Shown: in pieces, positions 1 to 9,944 of the stretch
How the letters are laid out: each line of letters opens with the position of its first letter
How positions within the stretch are numbered: the stretch's first letter is position 1
Assembly (NCBI GenBank): GCA_963575745.1
Contig: CAUYUJ010021135.1
Location: forward strand, 1-64,000
Reading direction: 5' to 3'
Origin: Prorocentrum cordatum
Taxonomy: Eukaryota; Sar; Dinophyceae; Prorocentrales; Prorocentraceae
DNA length: 64,000 nucleotides
Made by a program: the position numbers and the translations under genes
Notes under the pieces: model-generated
Databases searched by the model: none
What the model was told of the DNA's origin: nothing
Seen by the model: only the letters and a program-made list of their open reading frames with translations

Positions 1-110
1 CACGGGCCACGGCATCTCCCAGATTCCATGGCCCCCCCTCCTTCGCTCGAGACGTCCTTTGGCCTCCCCCCCCGTCCGCGCACGTGCCTCGGGCCATGTT
101 GGTCTGCGCC
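1..110. mobile_element. Family A inverted-repeat element, decayed fragment cut by the window edge
   Basis: This stretch aligns with the middle of the family A elements at 9529, 11119 and 28408: the sequence around GGCCATG, a CCCAGATT-CATGG block and a GTCCGCGCACGTGCC block occur in the same order. It is clearly diverged, and its left part lies outside the window. It codes for nothing I can see. Confidence 0.5.
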
Positions 111-600
111 TCCTTGTCCTGGCCCCCGCTTCGGCGCACACGGGACGATCAAACATTGTCAAACAGTGCAACCTCGAATTTGGTCGAGTCGATGTCCGTC
201 TGGCTGCGCATGCACAGATGACCATTTCAAGGGTTGACCCTCCCCCTTTTTTAGCAATCGGAAACATGGGAATTTAACCATAAAGCATACAAGTGGGCCG
301 AGTTAGAATGTTAAATTCCTTTATGTCGGAAGGCGAATGTGCGTATACACATATGGTTATGCACGGGCAAACTATATGTGTAAGCAGTTCGGGATATGTG
401 ACCAGTAGCATGTAGATATGTGTGAGCATGAAAATATGTAAATATGTAATGTGTGAAACTAGATCTCGTGAGCGTTTACACTTATTACACCTGTAGACAT
501 GTCAGTCTGCATGGGCATGCATCCAGCCAACCGCAGGGGGGCAGAGACGCCGAAAACAACTGGCACACCTACCATCCAACAAGTCTGCTAGCCAGCGGGT
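111..600. other. Non-coding stretch, relatively AT-rich
   Basis: Nothing recognisable. Positions 290-480 are more AT-rich than the surroundings and contain several short ATATG/GTATAC words but no gene, inverted repeat or tandem unit that I can support. Confidence 0.5.
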
Positions 601-775
601 GCGAGGGCGGGCAGGGCAGGGGCCGGAAAGGGGAAGTGGGAAGAGGGGGAAGGGGGGGGGTTGGCCAGGACGATGGGGGGAGGAGGAGGGGGGAGGGTAG
701 GGGAGAGGAGAGGGGGGATGGGGGGCGGGTAGGAGAGGGGGGGCAGAGGTGGGAGGTGGAGTGTGCCCCTAGACA
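601..775. repeat. Purine-rich G/A low-complexity tract
   Basis: Almost entirely G and A on the plus strand (GGGGA and GGAGG words). Open frames through it are glycine/arginine/glutamate artefacts. Confidence 0.85.
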
Positions 776-1218
776 GACATGATGGTAATCTGTTATATGT
801 GCGATTTGCTATGTGGCAACACGTGCTATGTTCAGCGTGCTACGGGCAATACTTGCAATGTTTCCATAATCGGCCACCCATTCGTAGGACTCCCCAGCGA
901 GTCAAATGACATCGCACAAGAACACGAATGTTCAAGCACACGAGATTGAAAGGTGACCAGACACGACATCCAATATTATGGATGCCTCGAGCAAGCAATC
1001 CCCGAAATGAAAGAACACGAATGAAACGGAGCCAACGCGATGATTACCGCCGACAGCCAGGATAATCTAAGAGGACTAGTCGGCAAGACTGGATTTTACC
1101 TAACAGCGAAGACTGATAGGTTTCTAGTGGGGTCAAAAGAGAACATCTTGACTCCCCAGGAGGGTCTGGGCAGGATCCGATCCGGGGGATGCTGGGGAAA
1201 ACCGGGGACTCCCCAAAA
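776..1218. other. Non-coding stretch, nothing recognised
   Basis: Mixed composition. I see no gene, tandem repeat or inverted repeat here. Confidence 0.5.
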
Positions 1219-1582
1219 CCTTATCCCAGGCCACATGTTGACTGCCCGGAGCCAACAGAGCAGCACTCCCAGGCTACATTTTGAATGTCCGGAGCCAACT
1301 GTAGGCCACTTCGTGTTCTTCGTCTTCCCAGAACACCATTCCCAGGCCACATTTTGAATGCCAGGAACCAGCTGCAGGCCACTTCGTGTTCTTCGTGTTC
1401 CCAGAACACCATTCCCAGGCCATATTTTGAATGCCCGGAGCCAACTGTAGGCCACTTCGTGTTCTTCGTGTTCCCAGAACACCACTCCTGTACAATATTT
1501 TGATTGCCCGGAGCCAACTGTGGGCTACTGCGTGATCTTCGTGTTCCCAGAACACCAGCCCTGTGTCATATTCTGAATGCCC
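1219..1582. repeat. 73-bp tandem repeat, about four full copies plus a truncated one
   Basis: The word GGAGCCAACTGTAGGCCACT (or a close variant) starts at 1291, 1364, 1437 and 1510, exactly 73 bp apart. Each unit continues with a TTCGTGTTCTTCGTGTTCCC block and ends in a TTTTGAATGCCC block. A shortened unit lies at 1244-1290. Minus-strand frames through it give a repetitive Trp/Glu/His-rich peptide, which I read as an artefact. Confidence 0.9.
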
Positions 1583-1584
1583 GA

Positions 1585-2205
1585 GCTCAGGCAGGCTAAG
1601 GCTGAGGCAGGCTGAGGCCGAGGCAGGCTGAGGCTGAGGCTGTGGCTGAGGCTGAGGCAAGCTGCGGCTGAGGCAGGCTGAGGCTGAGGCTGATGCAGGC
1701 TGAGGCTGAGGCTGAGGCTGAGGCTGAGGCTGAGGCAGGCTGAGGCTGAGGATGAGGCCGAGGCAGGCTGAGGCTGAGGCGAGGCAGGCTGAGGCGGAGG
1801 CTGAGGCTGATGCTGAGGCAGGCTGAGGCTGAGACAGGGTGAGGCTGAGGCTGAGGTAGGCTGAGGCTGAGGCTGAGGCCGAGGCAGGCTCAGGCCGAGA
1901 CAGGCTGAGACTGAGGCTGAGGCTGAGGATGAGGCCGAGGCAGGCCGAAGCTGAGACAAGGCGAGGCTGAAGGGGGGGGGAGGAGGGGAGGCTGAGGCAG
2001 GCTGACGCCGAGGCAGGCTGAGGCCGAGGCAGGCTGAGGCTGAGGCTGAGGCAGAGGATGAGGCTGAGGCTGAGGCTGAGGCTGAGGCTGAGGCTGAGGC
2101 TGAGGCTGAGGCTGAGGCTGAGGCTGGCTGAGGCTGAGGCAGGCTGAGGCTGAGGCTGACGCAGGCTGAGGCCGAGCGCCGCGGCAGGCTGGAGCTGAGG
2201 CCTGA
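1585..2205. repeat. GGCTGA hexanucleotide satellite
   Basis: About 620 bp of imperfect AGGCTG/AGGCCG repeats, often in runs of GGCTGAGGCTGAGGC, with scattered GATGAGG and AGGCAGG variants. The purest block is around 2040-2130. Minus-strand translations are Ser/Ala/Gln/Pro-rich low complexity, not a gene. Confidence 0.9.
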
Positions 2206-2401
2206 GTGCATGGGTTCTTTTTTCTGGTTGAGGCTGAGAGCCGAGGCAGGCGATGGCTGAGGCTGAGGCAAGCCGAGGCAGGACTGAGGATGAGGACTTG
2301 AAAATAGGCAGGTGAGGCATACCGTAGGACCATAGGAAATCCCTCAGGATCCCCTAGGAAGCCGTTGTGGGAATCCGAGGCATTTCAGGGATACTTAAAG
2401 C

Positions 2402-2480
2402 ATCCTCCCTCTCCGCCTCCTCCTCCTCCTCCTCCTCTCCTCCTCCTTCCCTCATCCTCATCCTCCACTGATCTCCTCCT
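2402..2480. repeat. Short TCC/CTC microsatellite
   Basis: Interrupted CCTCCT run on the plus strand. Confidence 0.8.
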
Positions 2481-2638
2481 ACGTTTCTAGGCTCTGGGGG
2501 GGGGGGGAACCCGATAGCCCAGCCTCGGCCTACCCGAGTACCCCCCGAAGGAATCTCATGGATGCCGTCGAAAACCTCAGTCCTCAGTCGTCAGACGCTC
2601 AGAACTCCCGTGATACCCTGAAGGCCCCACCCTCGCCC

Positions 2639-3184
2639 TCAGGCGATCGCCTTGGTCCGGGCGCCGCGGCGCGCTTCTGCCCCGCGCGAGCGAGGGGGGG
2701 GAGGGGGCACTGCCCCACGGACTCGCGTTTGGCGCGATCGGCAGGCCCCTGATGTCTGGGCCTCCATGCCGCCGGTGGCCCGGCAGGTCGATCCCGCCCC
2801 CGTGCTTGTCGCACGCGAGCGCGCGCGCGCGCGTAGGCCGCCGCCCAATGCGCGTGTGGCCCCCGAGACCTTCAGGCCCGCGCGCCTCCCGAGCGCGCGG
2901 ACGAGGTCGTCGCGCGTCTTGGGCGCGTCGACGTGTCGACGAAGTGAACCCGACGCAGTCCGCGCGGAGTCCGCGGCGGAGCCATCGGAAGCCTGGTCGA
3001 CGTCGGCTCGCCCAGCAATGGCGCACCCGCGGGGGCGTCGCTCGGGCGCGCGGGCGCTGCCTCTGGCCAAGTCGATCAGCGCCGTCAGCGTCTGATCGAC
3101 GAAGACGGGGGGCGGGTCGGGCCGCCGCCCTTCTGCGCGCCCGCAGCAGCCCCTGAGGCACGTTCGCAGCAGCCCTCGGGGCAT
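2639..3184 (-). CDS. Unrecognised GC-rich open stretch (doubtful exon)
   Basis: An open minus-strand frame of about 180 codons. The stretch around 2880-3090 reads like ordinary protein rather than low complexity: mixed Asp, Lys, Val, Leu and Arg, and mostly G or C at codon third positions. The opposite strand is also open here, as expected by chance at this GC content, and I recognise no domain. It could be an exon of an unknown gene or chance. No partner gene is next to it. Confidence 0.2.
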   Translation of the reverse strand: MPRGLLRTCLRGCCGRAEGRRPDPPPVFVDQTLTALIDLARGSARAPERRPRGCAIAGRADVDQASDGSAADSARTASGSLRRHVDAPKTRDDLVRALGRRAGLKVSGATRALGGGLRARARSRATSTGAGSTCRATGGMEAQTSGACRSRQTRVRGAVPPPPPRSRGAEARRGARTKAIA

Positions 3185-4850
3185 GTCCTCGGGGTTGGGC
3201 GCGCACCCGCCAGAAGTGGTTCACGCCCTGGGCCTCGGGGGGCGGAGCGAGCAGGGGCGGCCCCCGAGATGCCACAGGCTCTGGGCGCGGCGCGCGACGC
3301 TGCGGCGCTAATTCAACAACTCTCTTGCGCTCGGAAACAGCGCAGCGCCGGGCGCCGCAATGTCGGGCGCGGATTCATGCACGCGAGCAGCGGCGCGCCT
3401 ACAGGCTCCATTGCGTCCCTGGCGATGCGTCTACGCGAAGTGGACGCCCAAAGCCTGGTTTTCTAGCGTGCGCTCGCACAGCTTGCGCTCGCCGGCGGCA
3501 ATCGCGCCGTCCACATGGACGTCTCCGGGGCGCCCTGGTCTGCGAGCGCTGCGCTATCTCTCTGCGCGCGCAAATTCGCCACCCTGGCACTTTCCATTGC
3601 GCGAGCGGCGCGTTCAGTTGAATCTCCGAGAATTGAGAAACTTATATTCATTGCATGTTATAGTTATTCTGTCATGGTCATTACCGATTTGCTCTGAAAG
3701 CCCGATTTCTGAACGTTCCTGGGAGCCTATTGTTTTTTAGTGAGGCGGGGCATTTTCTAAACCTCCCGGAAGTTTCCGGAACTTCCGGGGGCAGAATACA
3801 TCGAGCATAAACAGTGCAAATATAAGTGCGTGTTGCTCTTTGCACGAAAACTGATTCGGAAAACGCTGGAGACAAGTTATGTCGGATATGCGCTGGGCGC
3901 GCAACGATCCCTTGGATGCCCCGCGTTTCGAGCTAGGCGGGAGCAGACTGATGATGGGGAAAGCAGGCGCGGGAGGAGCGAACCTGAAGCGACCGAAGCG
4001 GCAACGCGGCAACGCGGAAAGAGCCAAGCGTCGTCTCTTTTGTGCATTTTGTGTCTGGTTTCGGTGAGCAGGTGCCCGTTGTCTGTCATCTTCAGTTAGT
4101 CACTGATGAAAGACGATAGCGTGGAAGCGCCATCCGTCGCCATGGGCTGGAATTCGCACTCCGAATTGGCAACGCCCGTTTTCCATTCCGGATGAAGACG
4201 AGCTTGTGCATGTGAGCTGTGAGCGACGAAGCGGCCGCGCGCGGTTTTAGCTCGCGCAAGCCAGCCCTGGGCTGAACGTGTCTCGCGCGGCTCAACGTCA
4301 CGCGCATTGCGTTTGCCGTCGCAAGCCATCGGTCCGTGAGGCTCCGCAACGGTAGCGACTAGCGTCGTAAAGCGGCGCCGCCTTCACGATCTCGGCACGA
4401 TGTTGCACGAGGTAGTGCCGCATGAAATGATCAGCAAGGGCGTTGCCGGCGCGTCCTGCTTGCGCTCTCGGCGTCGGGGTTTGCCAGCCAGCCCCCATGC
4501 GGTGTCTGTGTCAGGCATTCGTCCGAGGCACTCAATCCAAGAAGCCTCATACTGTACCAACCCTCTTAATGTAGCTCGCGCAGAGCCGCTGCGACGCGGC
4601 AGCGGCGCCTGGTCCTTGCCTGCAGACGACAGCCGAATCGCCCGCCGTGATCGCTCGAAGCAGGGGTCCCGCCCCGAACCGAGAATTCCGATTGCCCTGG
4701 GTGCTTTCCCGGACGCAATTTGACGTGCCGCCGCGCGGGGACTTTCCAACACCTTGTTGGCATTTTCGTTGGCCAGAGCGCTGACGGCTCAAGCAGCTGG
4801 GTCGCGAGGCCGCGCTGCCCGTGCGCTTCGTGGCGAGATCCGGAAGAACG
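3185..4850. other. Intergenic stretch
   Basis: No supported gene. At 3764-3795 there is a short perfect-looking hairpin (CCCGGAAGTTTCCGGAACTTCCGGG region). The rest is GCGC-rich with no tandem period I can see. Confidence 0.5.
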
Positions 4851-5070
4851 CGGCACGGAAGAGGGGTGGGAGGGATCGGTTTGGGGTGGCAGCAGGAGGT
4901 AGGGAGGATGGGGAGAGAGAAGATGAAGATGATCGGGGAGGGGAGGATGGAGATGGGGAGATGGGGAGGGATCGGTTGGGCGCGGGAGCAGGAGGAAGGG
5001 CAGGGGATAAGTGATCGAGGAGGGAGGACCAGGAGGAGGAGGGGGGAGGGGAGGGGGAGGGGGAGAAGGG
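4850..5070. repeat. Purine-rich GGGA/GGAGG tract
   Basis: Plus-strand G/A-rich low complexity leading up to the family C element at 5079. Confidence 0.8.
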
Positions 5071-5078
5071 GGATAGGG

Positions 5079-5244
5079 TTAAGGCGGCCTCTACAGGAGG
5101 AATATTCAAACATTGTCTAACACACATAGTCGGGGACGATTTGTTGCTGATTTTTAATAATTTTGCTTACTCCTGAGTATTTGTCTGCCTTTGCTTTCTA
5201 TGTTTCGTCCAACATCCCCCTGCAGGAGGACACTCCCGACCTCA
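5079..5244. mobile_element. Family C inverted-repeat element, copy 1 (166 bp)
   Basis: Begins TTAAGGCGGCCTCTACAGG and ends in CCCGACCTCA, an imperfect inversion of the start. The middle is AT-rich with the family words CAAACATTGT and GGGGACGATTTGTT. It is flanked by GGATAGGG (5071-5078) and AGATAGGG (5245-5252), an 8-bp target-site duplication with one mismatch. No coding capacity. A non-autonomous DNA transposon is the natural reading. Confidence 0.8.
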
Positions 5245-5498
5245 AGATAGGGATGGGGGGGAGGGGGGAGGAGGATAGGAAGGATGGGGAGGGGGAAGAT
5301 GACGATGACCCGCTCGGGCAGGCGGGCGGCACTGGCGCGTTCGCAGCGAAGGAACGCGCGCGGGCGCGAGGTCGGCTGGCATGCGGCGCCGCCACCACGA
5401 GCGTGCACATGCGTGCGCGGCGAAGGGCCCCGGGGCGTGACATGAGACACGGGGCGAGATGGAAGGACAGGGGACAAGGGCGACGAGGGGCACTTGGC

Positions 5499-5620
5499 AT
5501 CGCTCGGACGTGTGCATTTTTCCTTCGGCGAGGACACCATCGAGGAGCATCCTTGATCATTTCGCAAAAAAACCACGCACGAATCCGAACAAAAACACAG
5601 GGAATGGACGTCCGAGCGAT
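5499..5620. mobile_element. Family H inverted-repeat element, copy 1 (122 bp)
   Basis: Starts ATCGCTCGGACGTGTGCA and ends GGACGTCCGAGCGAT, so the first 12-14 bases are inverted at the other end. GGC flanks both sides (5496-5498 and 5621-5623), which could be a 3-bp target duplication. The interior carries ATCGAGGAGCATCCTTGATCA, shared with the copies at 11446 and 59690. Confidence 0.7.
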
Positions 5621-5639
5621 GGCCAGGGCACGGAACTGG

Positions 5640-5896
5640 GTCCCGACGCTGCGATATGGCAGGGCGGGGAGCGCCCGCGCGGGTTCGCCGCGCAGCCACA
5701 CAGTGCAGCCCCGGGGCGCCCGCTGGCTTCTGCGCCGCGGAGGCCGTGCGCCTCCCGCGCCTGCCCGGCCCAGGGCCAGCCGCCCGCCGATCGCGGCGGC
5801 CGCCGCCGTTGCTGCCGGGCGCGGCGCGGCGGCGTCAATCGGCCACGGCGCGCGGCCCCTTTGCGGCCTCAAGACGGCGGGGCCCCACAGGGGGCC
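5640..5896. other. GC-rich intergenic stretch
   Basis: Very GC-rich with many GCGC and CCGCC words. Several overlapping open frames on both strands, none with recognisable protein character. Confidence 0.4.
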
Positions 5897-6098
5897 CCAC
5901 AGAGGGCCCCAAGATCGGTCACGCCAGGGAGGCTTCGCGTGACCGCTCTGGGTACCCTCTTGGAGCCCTCTCGGGGCCCCCTCGGACCCGTCTTCCCGCT
6001 TCTGGCCAGCCATCCATTCCTGGGGCCCTCGTGCGGCTCCAAGAGGGCTCCACGACGGCCCCAAGAGCGGTCACGCGTGACCGATCTTGGGGCCCTTT
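5897..6098. repeat. Inverted repeat bracketed by GGGCCCCAAGATCGGTCACG
   Basis: The 20-base word around 5899-5919 recurs inverted at about 6078-6098. A second, inner inverted pair (GCGTGACCGCTCTGGG near 5938 and CCAAGAGCGGTCACGC near 6060) is nested inside. The element lies within the left end of a TCTTGG array. Confidence 0.55.
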
Positions 6099-6300
6099 CG
6101 GGGTCCTGTTGGGCCCTCTCGGCGATCCTCTGGAGGTGTTTTGGGGCCCTCATTGAAGCCTCGTGGGCCATCTTGAAGCCATCTTGGATCGTCGTGGGGC
6201 TACCCTTGGCAGTCATGACGCTCTCTTCGGCTGTATTGGCGCTCTGCCTGGACCCTGTTGGGCTGCCTTGGCTTTTTGGGGTCTCTGGAAAGCCCCAGTG
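6085..6300. repeat. Degenerate TCTTGG array 1
   Basis: Quasi-periodic GGGGCC/TCTTGG words spaced by roughly 12-18 bp, ending near 6300. The same texture occurs at 31982, 40980 and 54850. The minus strand is open through much of it and gives Pro/Arg/Gln/Asp-rich peptide. Confidence 0.6.
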
Positions 6301-6534
6301 ATGGTTTGCGAGCTCGTCCCCCCTTCCCCCCTCTCATCGGATGCTGGACCCTGGGGGACGATGAATGGGGGATGGGGACAGCCAAATGTTTCGCGCGCCT
6401 TGTTACCCCCAGCAAGCGGGGGTCGGCGGATTCTTGGGTCTGGTCCTGGGCTCATTCTGGCTTCTTTCAGCTCGATGGTCCCTTGGTTCGGATTCGTAGC
6501 CCTCAACAATCGTTCCTGCGAAGATCAGAGGAAG

Positions 6535-6680
6535 AAGAGGTACCCATACGGCTACCGTTAACTAGCTTCCTCCTGTTTGGGCCTTCTGGAAGCCCTCGTC
6601 GCCGCCGCTGGATTCGCTTCGAAATCTCGGTGAGCACGCGCCCGGGAGAGGTCGGGGTAGTATATTACCTCTTATACATG
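6535..6680. mobile_element. Family J dispersed repeat, copy 1
   Basis: Shares the core CGCTGGATTCGCTTCGAAAT and a following CGGGAGAGGTC block with copies at 11808 and 31510. GGTACCCATAC near the start is a rough inversion of the GTATCGGTACC found at the right end of the other copies. Boundaries are approximate. Confidence 0.55.
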
Positions 6681-6689
6681 GAAGACAAA

Positions 6690-7020
6690 TCCCACGGAGT
6701 CTTGTCCAAGGGGGTTGTCCGGGCGGGACCCCCGCTGGGTTGTCCACGGTGTTGCTTGGGGCAGGCCGTCCTGTCGCCACTGCCCAGCATTGGTTGTCCG
6801 GCGGAGGGGGTCCAGGGATCTTGCTCGGTTGGATTGTTCTTCCATGTGTAGCGGTGCCGGTACCTTTTGGTTTCCCCAGAAGGTTCCCCAGGCGTTGCCT
6901 CATCGTTCGCGACAGGCGGCTTGGAACTTGCGCGAGGCTTCCGGCGCTCTGCGGCCAGGGCTTGCGGCCGCGCCGCGCCCGCGCCGCGCGCCCGCCATCC
7001 TTGCAGGCGGGCGGCTAACT
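6690..7020. other. Intergenic stretch
   Basis: GC-rich with a few repeated GTTGTCC words. No gene recognised. Confidence 0.4.
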
Positions 7021-7021
7021 A

Positions 7022-7590
7022 GGCGCCCCCCCCCCCATCCCTCCTCCTCCTCCCTCTCTCCTCCCCTCCTCCTCCTCCTCCTCCTGCTCCTCCTCCTCCT
7101 CCTCCCTCCTCTGCTCCTCCTCCTCTCCTCCTCTGCTCCTCCTCCTCCTCCTTCCTCCTCCTCCTCCTCCTCCTCCCTCCTCCTCCTCTCCTCCCCTCCT
7201 CCCGCCTCCTCCTCCTCCTCCTCCTCCCCCTCCTCCCCCCCTCCTTCCCCTCCTCCTCCTCACCTCCTCCTCCTCCTCTCCTCCTCTCCTTCCTCCTCCT
7301 TCTCTTCCTCCTCCTCCCTCCCCTCCTCTGCTCCTGCTCCAGCTGCTCCTCCTCCCCTCCTGCTCCTGCTGCTCTCCTCCTCTCCTCCTCCTCCTCCTCC
7401 TCCTCCTCCTCCTCCTCCTCCTCCTCCTCTCCTTCCTCCTCTCCTCCTCCTCCTCTCCTCCTCCTCCTCCTCCTCCTCCTCCTCCTCCTCTCCTCCTCTC
7501 TTCCCTCTTCCCTCCTGTTCCTGCTCCTGCTCCTCCTCCTCCTCCTCCTCCTCCTCCTCCTCCTCCTCCTCCATCTCCCTCCCTCCTCCC
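7022..7590. repeat. Long TCC microsatellite (pyrimidine on plus strand)
   Basis: About 570 bp of CCT repeats with occasional CTG, CCCC and TTC interruptions. The longest pure run is at 7380-7430. Frames read Ser/Pro/Leu on plus and Glu/Arg/Gly on minus, and are artefacts. Confidence 0.97.
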
Positions 7591-7594
7591 GCCT

Positions 7595-8300
7595 CCTTGG
7601 GTGCAACTCCTAGGAGGTCAGATTCTGCATCGGCGCTGGTATTGTGGCGTTCTGTAAGCTGGGCTGATCTGGCTCAGTCCGGCTTGGGTCCCGTTTAATC
7701 CCTGTATGATCCAGTTTGACTCGATCGGGTTGAATATTTCTTAGTCGTTCCAGCGAAGACCTCCCCGGGGTTGCCTCCAAACCTCGTCGTCTGGAGGTGG
7801 CAGACTTGTAATGCTTCGGGCTGCGCGCGACACTCCCCCGCAGCCCTTGCTGACCTCCACAGGCCTCTCGAGCAGTCCCAGCTGGCTTCAACATTCCCCC
7901 CAAGCAGTTTGGGGTGGTCTCCGCTCTTCAAACTTGTGGCGCGGAGCGCCCCAGGGGCGGTGCTGGCGGCGACGCCGGGGTGTTGAGACCGCCCCATGTC
8001 ACCAGGGTGCCCTATGAATTTGAGGCCAGCCAGGACTGCCTGGGGGGCTGTCCGTGCGCGCAGCCCGAAGCGTTAGCTTGGCTAGGAAGCAGCCCTTGGG
8101 AGGTGGAGTGAACGGCATAGTTATCCCTGAGCGACCACTGGCCGAATCTGGCTCAATCCCGCTGGGCCTGGCTAGCTCCTGCTGAATCCGGTTTCATCCC
8201 TAATCCCGCTTGATCCCCGAGCTTCATCTGGCCGATTCCGGCCCCATGGCCCCGCAGTCGGGCTTGATAGCCTTTTCACCGTGCTGGCGAAGACCTCCCA
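7595..8300. repeat. Degenerate direct repeats of an AATCCGGCTTGATCC-like unit
   Basis: Two related blocks, 7655-7800 and 8140-8310, each carry repeated words such as CTGGCTCAATCC, GGCTTGATCC and GGTTTCATCC. Each is followed by GCGAAGACCTCCC and a TTGCCTCC word (7753 and 8287). This looks like a diverged segmental duplication about 535 bp apart. No gene seen. Confidence 0.5.
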
Positions 8301-8314
8301 GGAATTGCCTCCTA

Positions 8315-8490
8315 CAGCCGGGGCCCTGAAGAAGGAACCCTTTTCGTTGGGGAGGGGCTCGGTGTTCCTTGATTGTTTCACAACTTGCCTTAGATTTTCC
8401 TTATGCTTTCGATGGGAAATCGAAGTTCAACTTGTGGAAAAAAGGGGCCTCGTTCCTTCTTTAGGGTTCCTTAGGTCAACGCCCCGACTG
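8315..8490. mobile_element. Family E inverted-repeat element, copy 1 (176 bp)
   Basis: Starts CAGCCGGGGCCCTGA and ends in an inverted copy of CAGTCGGGGCGTTGA. TA lies on each side (8313-8314 and 8491-8492). The interior has GATGGGAAATCGAAGTTC, shared with the nested copy at 9183. TA flanks suggest a Tc1/mariner-like or other TA-targeting element. Non-coding. Confidence 0.75.
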
Positions 8491-8494
8491 TATA

Positions 8495-8895
8495 AGGGAG
8501 GGCCTTCCGTCTCCCTCGCCCGCCCGCGGGCGATGCCATGTTCGACGGCGTCGTCCCGCCGGCCGCAGCCTCTGCTGACGCCGGCGCGGGCTCTGCGGCG
8601 CCAGGCGCGGGCCGGGCGCTTTGGCCGCCCACGCTGCGCTGCCTCTCCGCCCTCGCCCTCCCCGCCCTCGCCCTCGCCCTCCTTGGTGTTCGGGCGTCTT
8701 CGCGGGCTGACATTTCAGGTCTTTGGGTTTTTGCGGGCTCTCAGCGGCTGTCCAGTCTCGGGACGCGCCTTGGCAGCTGCGCCTCGCCGAGGGCGCTTTT
8801 TGGGGGTCCCTGGATCGCCCAACGAGCACCGACGGCGCCCGAAAGGGGACGGGCCATCTCAGAAGCCGGCTCGCAAGAGGAGGAAAGGCTGTCTA
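8495..8895. other. GC-rich intergenic stretch
   Basis: No gene recognised. The frames on both strands are Ala/Arg/Pro-rich. Confidence 0.4.
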
Positions 8896-8899
8896 CCGT

Positions 8900-8985
8900 A
8901 TGATATTGATTCCGCCGCTCGTCCTGGAGAGCCGTCGCCGAAATTCTACTCAGAATGCGCCCTGGGAGAGGCCCAGGGAGTCATT
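8900..8985. mobile_element. Family J dispersed repeat, decayed copy
   Basis: Keeps a CGAAATTCTACTCAGAATG block and a CTGGGAGAGGCCCAGGGAGT block matching the right half of the copy at 11808. It directly abuts the family F element at 8987. Confidence 0.45.
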
Positions 8986-8986
8986 C

Positions 8987-9393
8987 TCAAGCAGTGTCGA
9001 AGCGTCGTCCCAGCTCGCCCATGGGCCTACTAGATACTGTTCTCAGAACCCTCTCTTGTCTGCACGAAATGTTTTTGGAACATCTCTGGCCGAGGCTGTC
9101 TTGCTTCAGCACATGTTTTTTATACCATTGTTTTTGTGATTCGAACACTGCTGGGTTCGAAGAACATGTCGTGGTAGGCCTACAGTCGGGGCCCTGAACA
9201 AGGAACCTTTTTCGTTTGGGAGGGGCTCCGTGCTCCTTGAGTGCTTCACAGTTAGCCTTGGGTTTTCCTATGGTTTTCGATGGGAAATCGAAGTTCCACT
9301 TGTGGATGGCAGGGGCCTCGTTCCTCATTTTGGGGCTCCTTGGGTCAACGCCCCGACTGCACTGGACTGCCAGGACGGTCGGCCCCTGCTCAA
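8987..9393. mobile_element. Family F inverted-repeat element, copy 1, interrupted by a nested element
   Basis: The left end is TCAAGCAGTGTCGAAGCGTC. The right end is GGACGGTCGGCCCCTGCTCAA, its imperfect inversion. The AT-rich middle (GGAACATCTCTGGCCGAGGC, CAGCACATGTTTT) matches copies at 22466 and 54020. The body is split by a 177-bp family E insertion at 9183-9359. Removing that insertion gives the same order as the uninterrupted copy at 22466. Confidence 0.75.
9183..9359. mobile_element. Family E inverted-repeat element, copy 2, nested in family F
   Basis: Starts CAGTCGGGGCCCTGA and ends in TCAACGCCCCGACTG. Its interior is near-identical to the copy at 8315. TA precedes it (9181-9182) and CA follows (9360-9361), consistent with a TA duplication with one change. 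At the matching point the uninterrupted family F copy at 22 kb reads GGACTATAGG. Confidence 0.8.
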
Positions 9394-9528
9394 AAGGTGC
9401 GCCATCGGTATCTCATGCCCCCTCCCACGGGGCTCCCAGATGCCGTCTGGCCCCGGGGCGCTGCTCTCCAGCGGCCGCGCCCCCGTCCGAGGGCGTCCAT
9501 CTGGGGTGCCCGGATCGTCCCGAGCGGC

Positions 9529-9721
9529 TCGGGGGCGGCAAAGAGGGGGGTGGTGACTAGGGGGGGGTGGATATCATGGCGGGGGCCATGATATTTCCCC
9601 AGATTTCATGGCGCCTCTTCTCATTTCATTACGTCCCTGGCCCCCCCGCTGGGCCGCGCACATGCCGCCGGTCATGATTTGCACCCCCCCTCTTGGACGC
9701 CCCCCTCTTGGCCGCTCCCGA
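9529..9721. mobile_element. Family A inverted-repeat element, copy 1 (193 bp)
   Basis: The ends are inverted copies of TCGGGGGCGGCAAAGAGGGG (one end has TCGGGAGCGGCCAAGAGGGG). It is flanked by GCGGC on both sides (9524-9528 and 9722-9726), a perfect 5-bp duplication. The interior includes a GGATATCATGGCG / GGCCATGATATTTCC palindrome. Non-coding. Confidence 0.85.
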
Positions 9722-9917
9722 GCGGCAGCTGGTGGAACGAGCTGTGGCCAGGAAGCTCCTCGCCCTCGTCGTCGCCCTCCATACTTCCCTGACGTGCTTC
9801 GAGCTGGGTGCGATTAGTATGCGAAGCCCCGCCGTCGTGAATACCTCAACACGGTGACGGCGGGCCTGTGGCCGAAGCAGCTTCGCAAGGCTGAGCAGCG
9901 TCACCGCAGTCTTTCGT

Positions 9918-9940
9918 GTGTGTGTGTGTGTGTGTGTGTC
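9918..9940. repeat. GT dinucleotide microsatellite
   Basis: Pure GTGTGT run of about 22 bp. Confidence 0.95.
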
Positions 9941-9944
9941 TCTC

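Noticed and set aside
1096-1560. Minus-strand frames with a repeating Trp/Glu/His peptide
   Set aside because: They follow the 73-bp tandem repeat, whose length is not a multiple of three, so the frame is not conserved between units.
1275-1580. Regularly spaced repeats as a possible CRISPR array
   Set aside because: Units are contiguous 73-bp tandem copies without variable spacers, and there are no cas genes; the context is eukaryotic.
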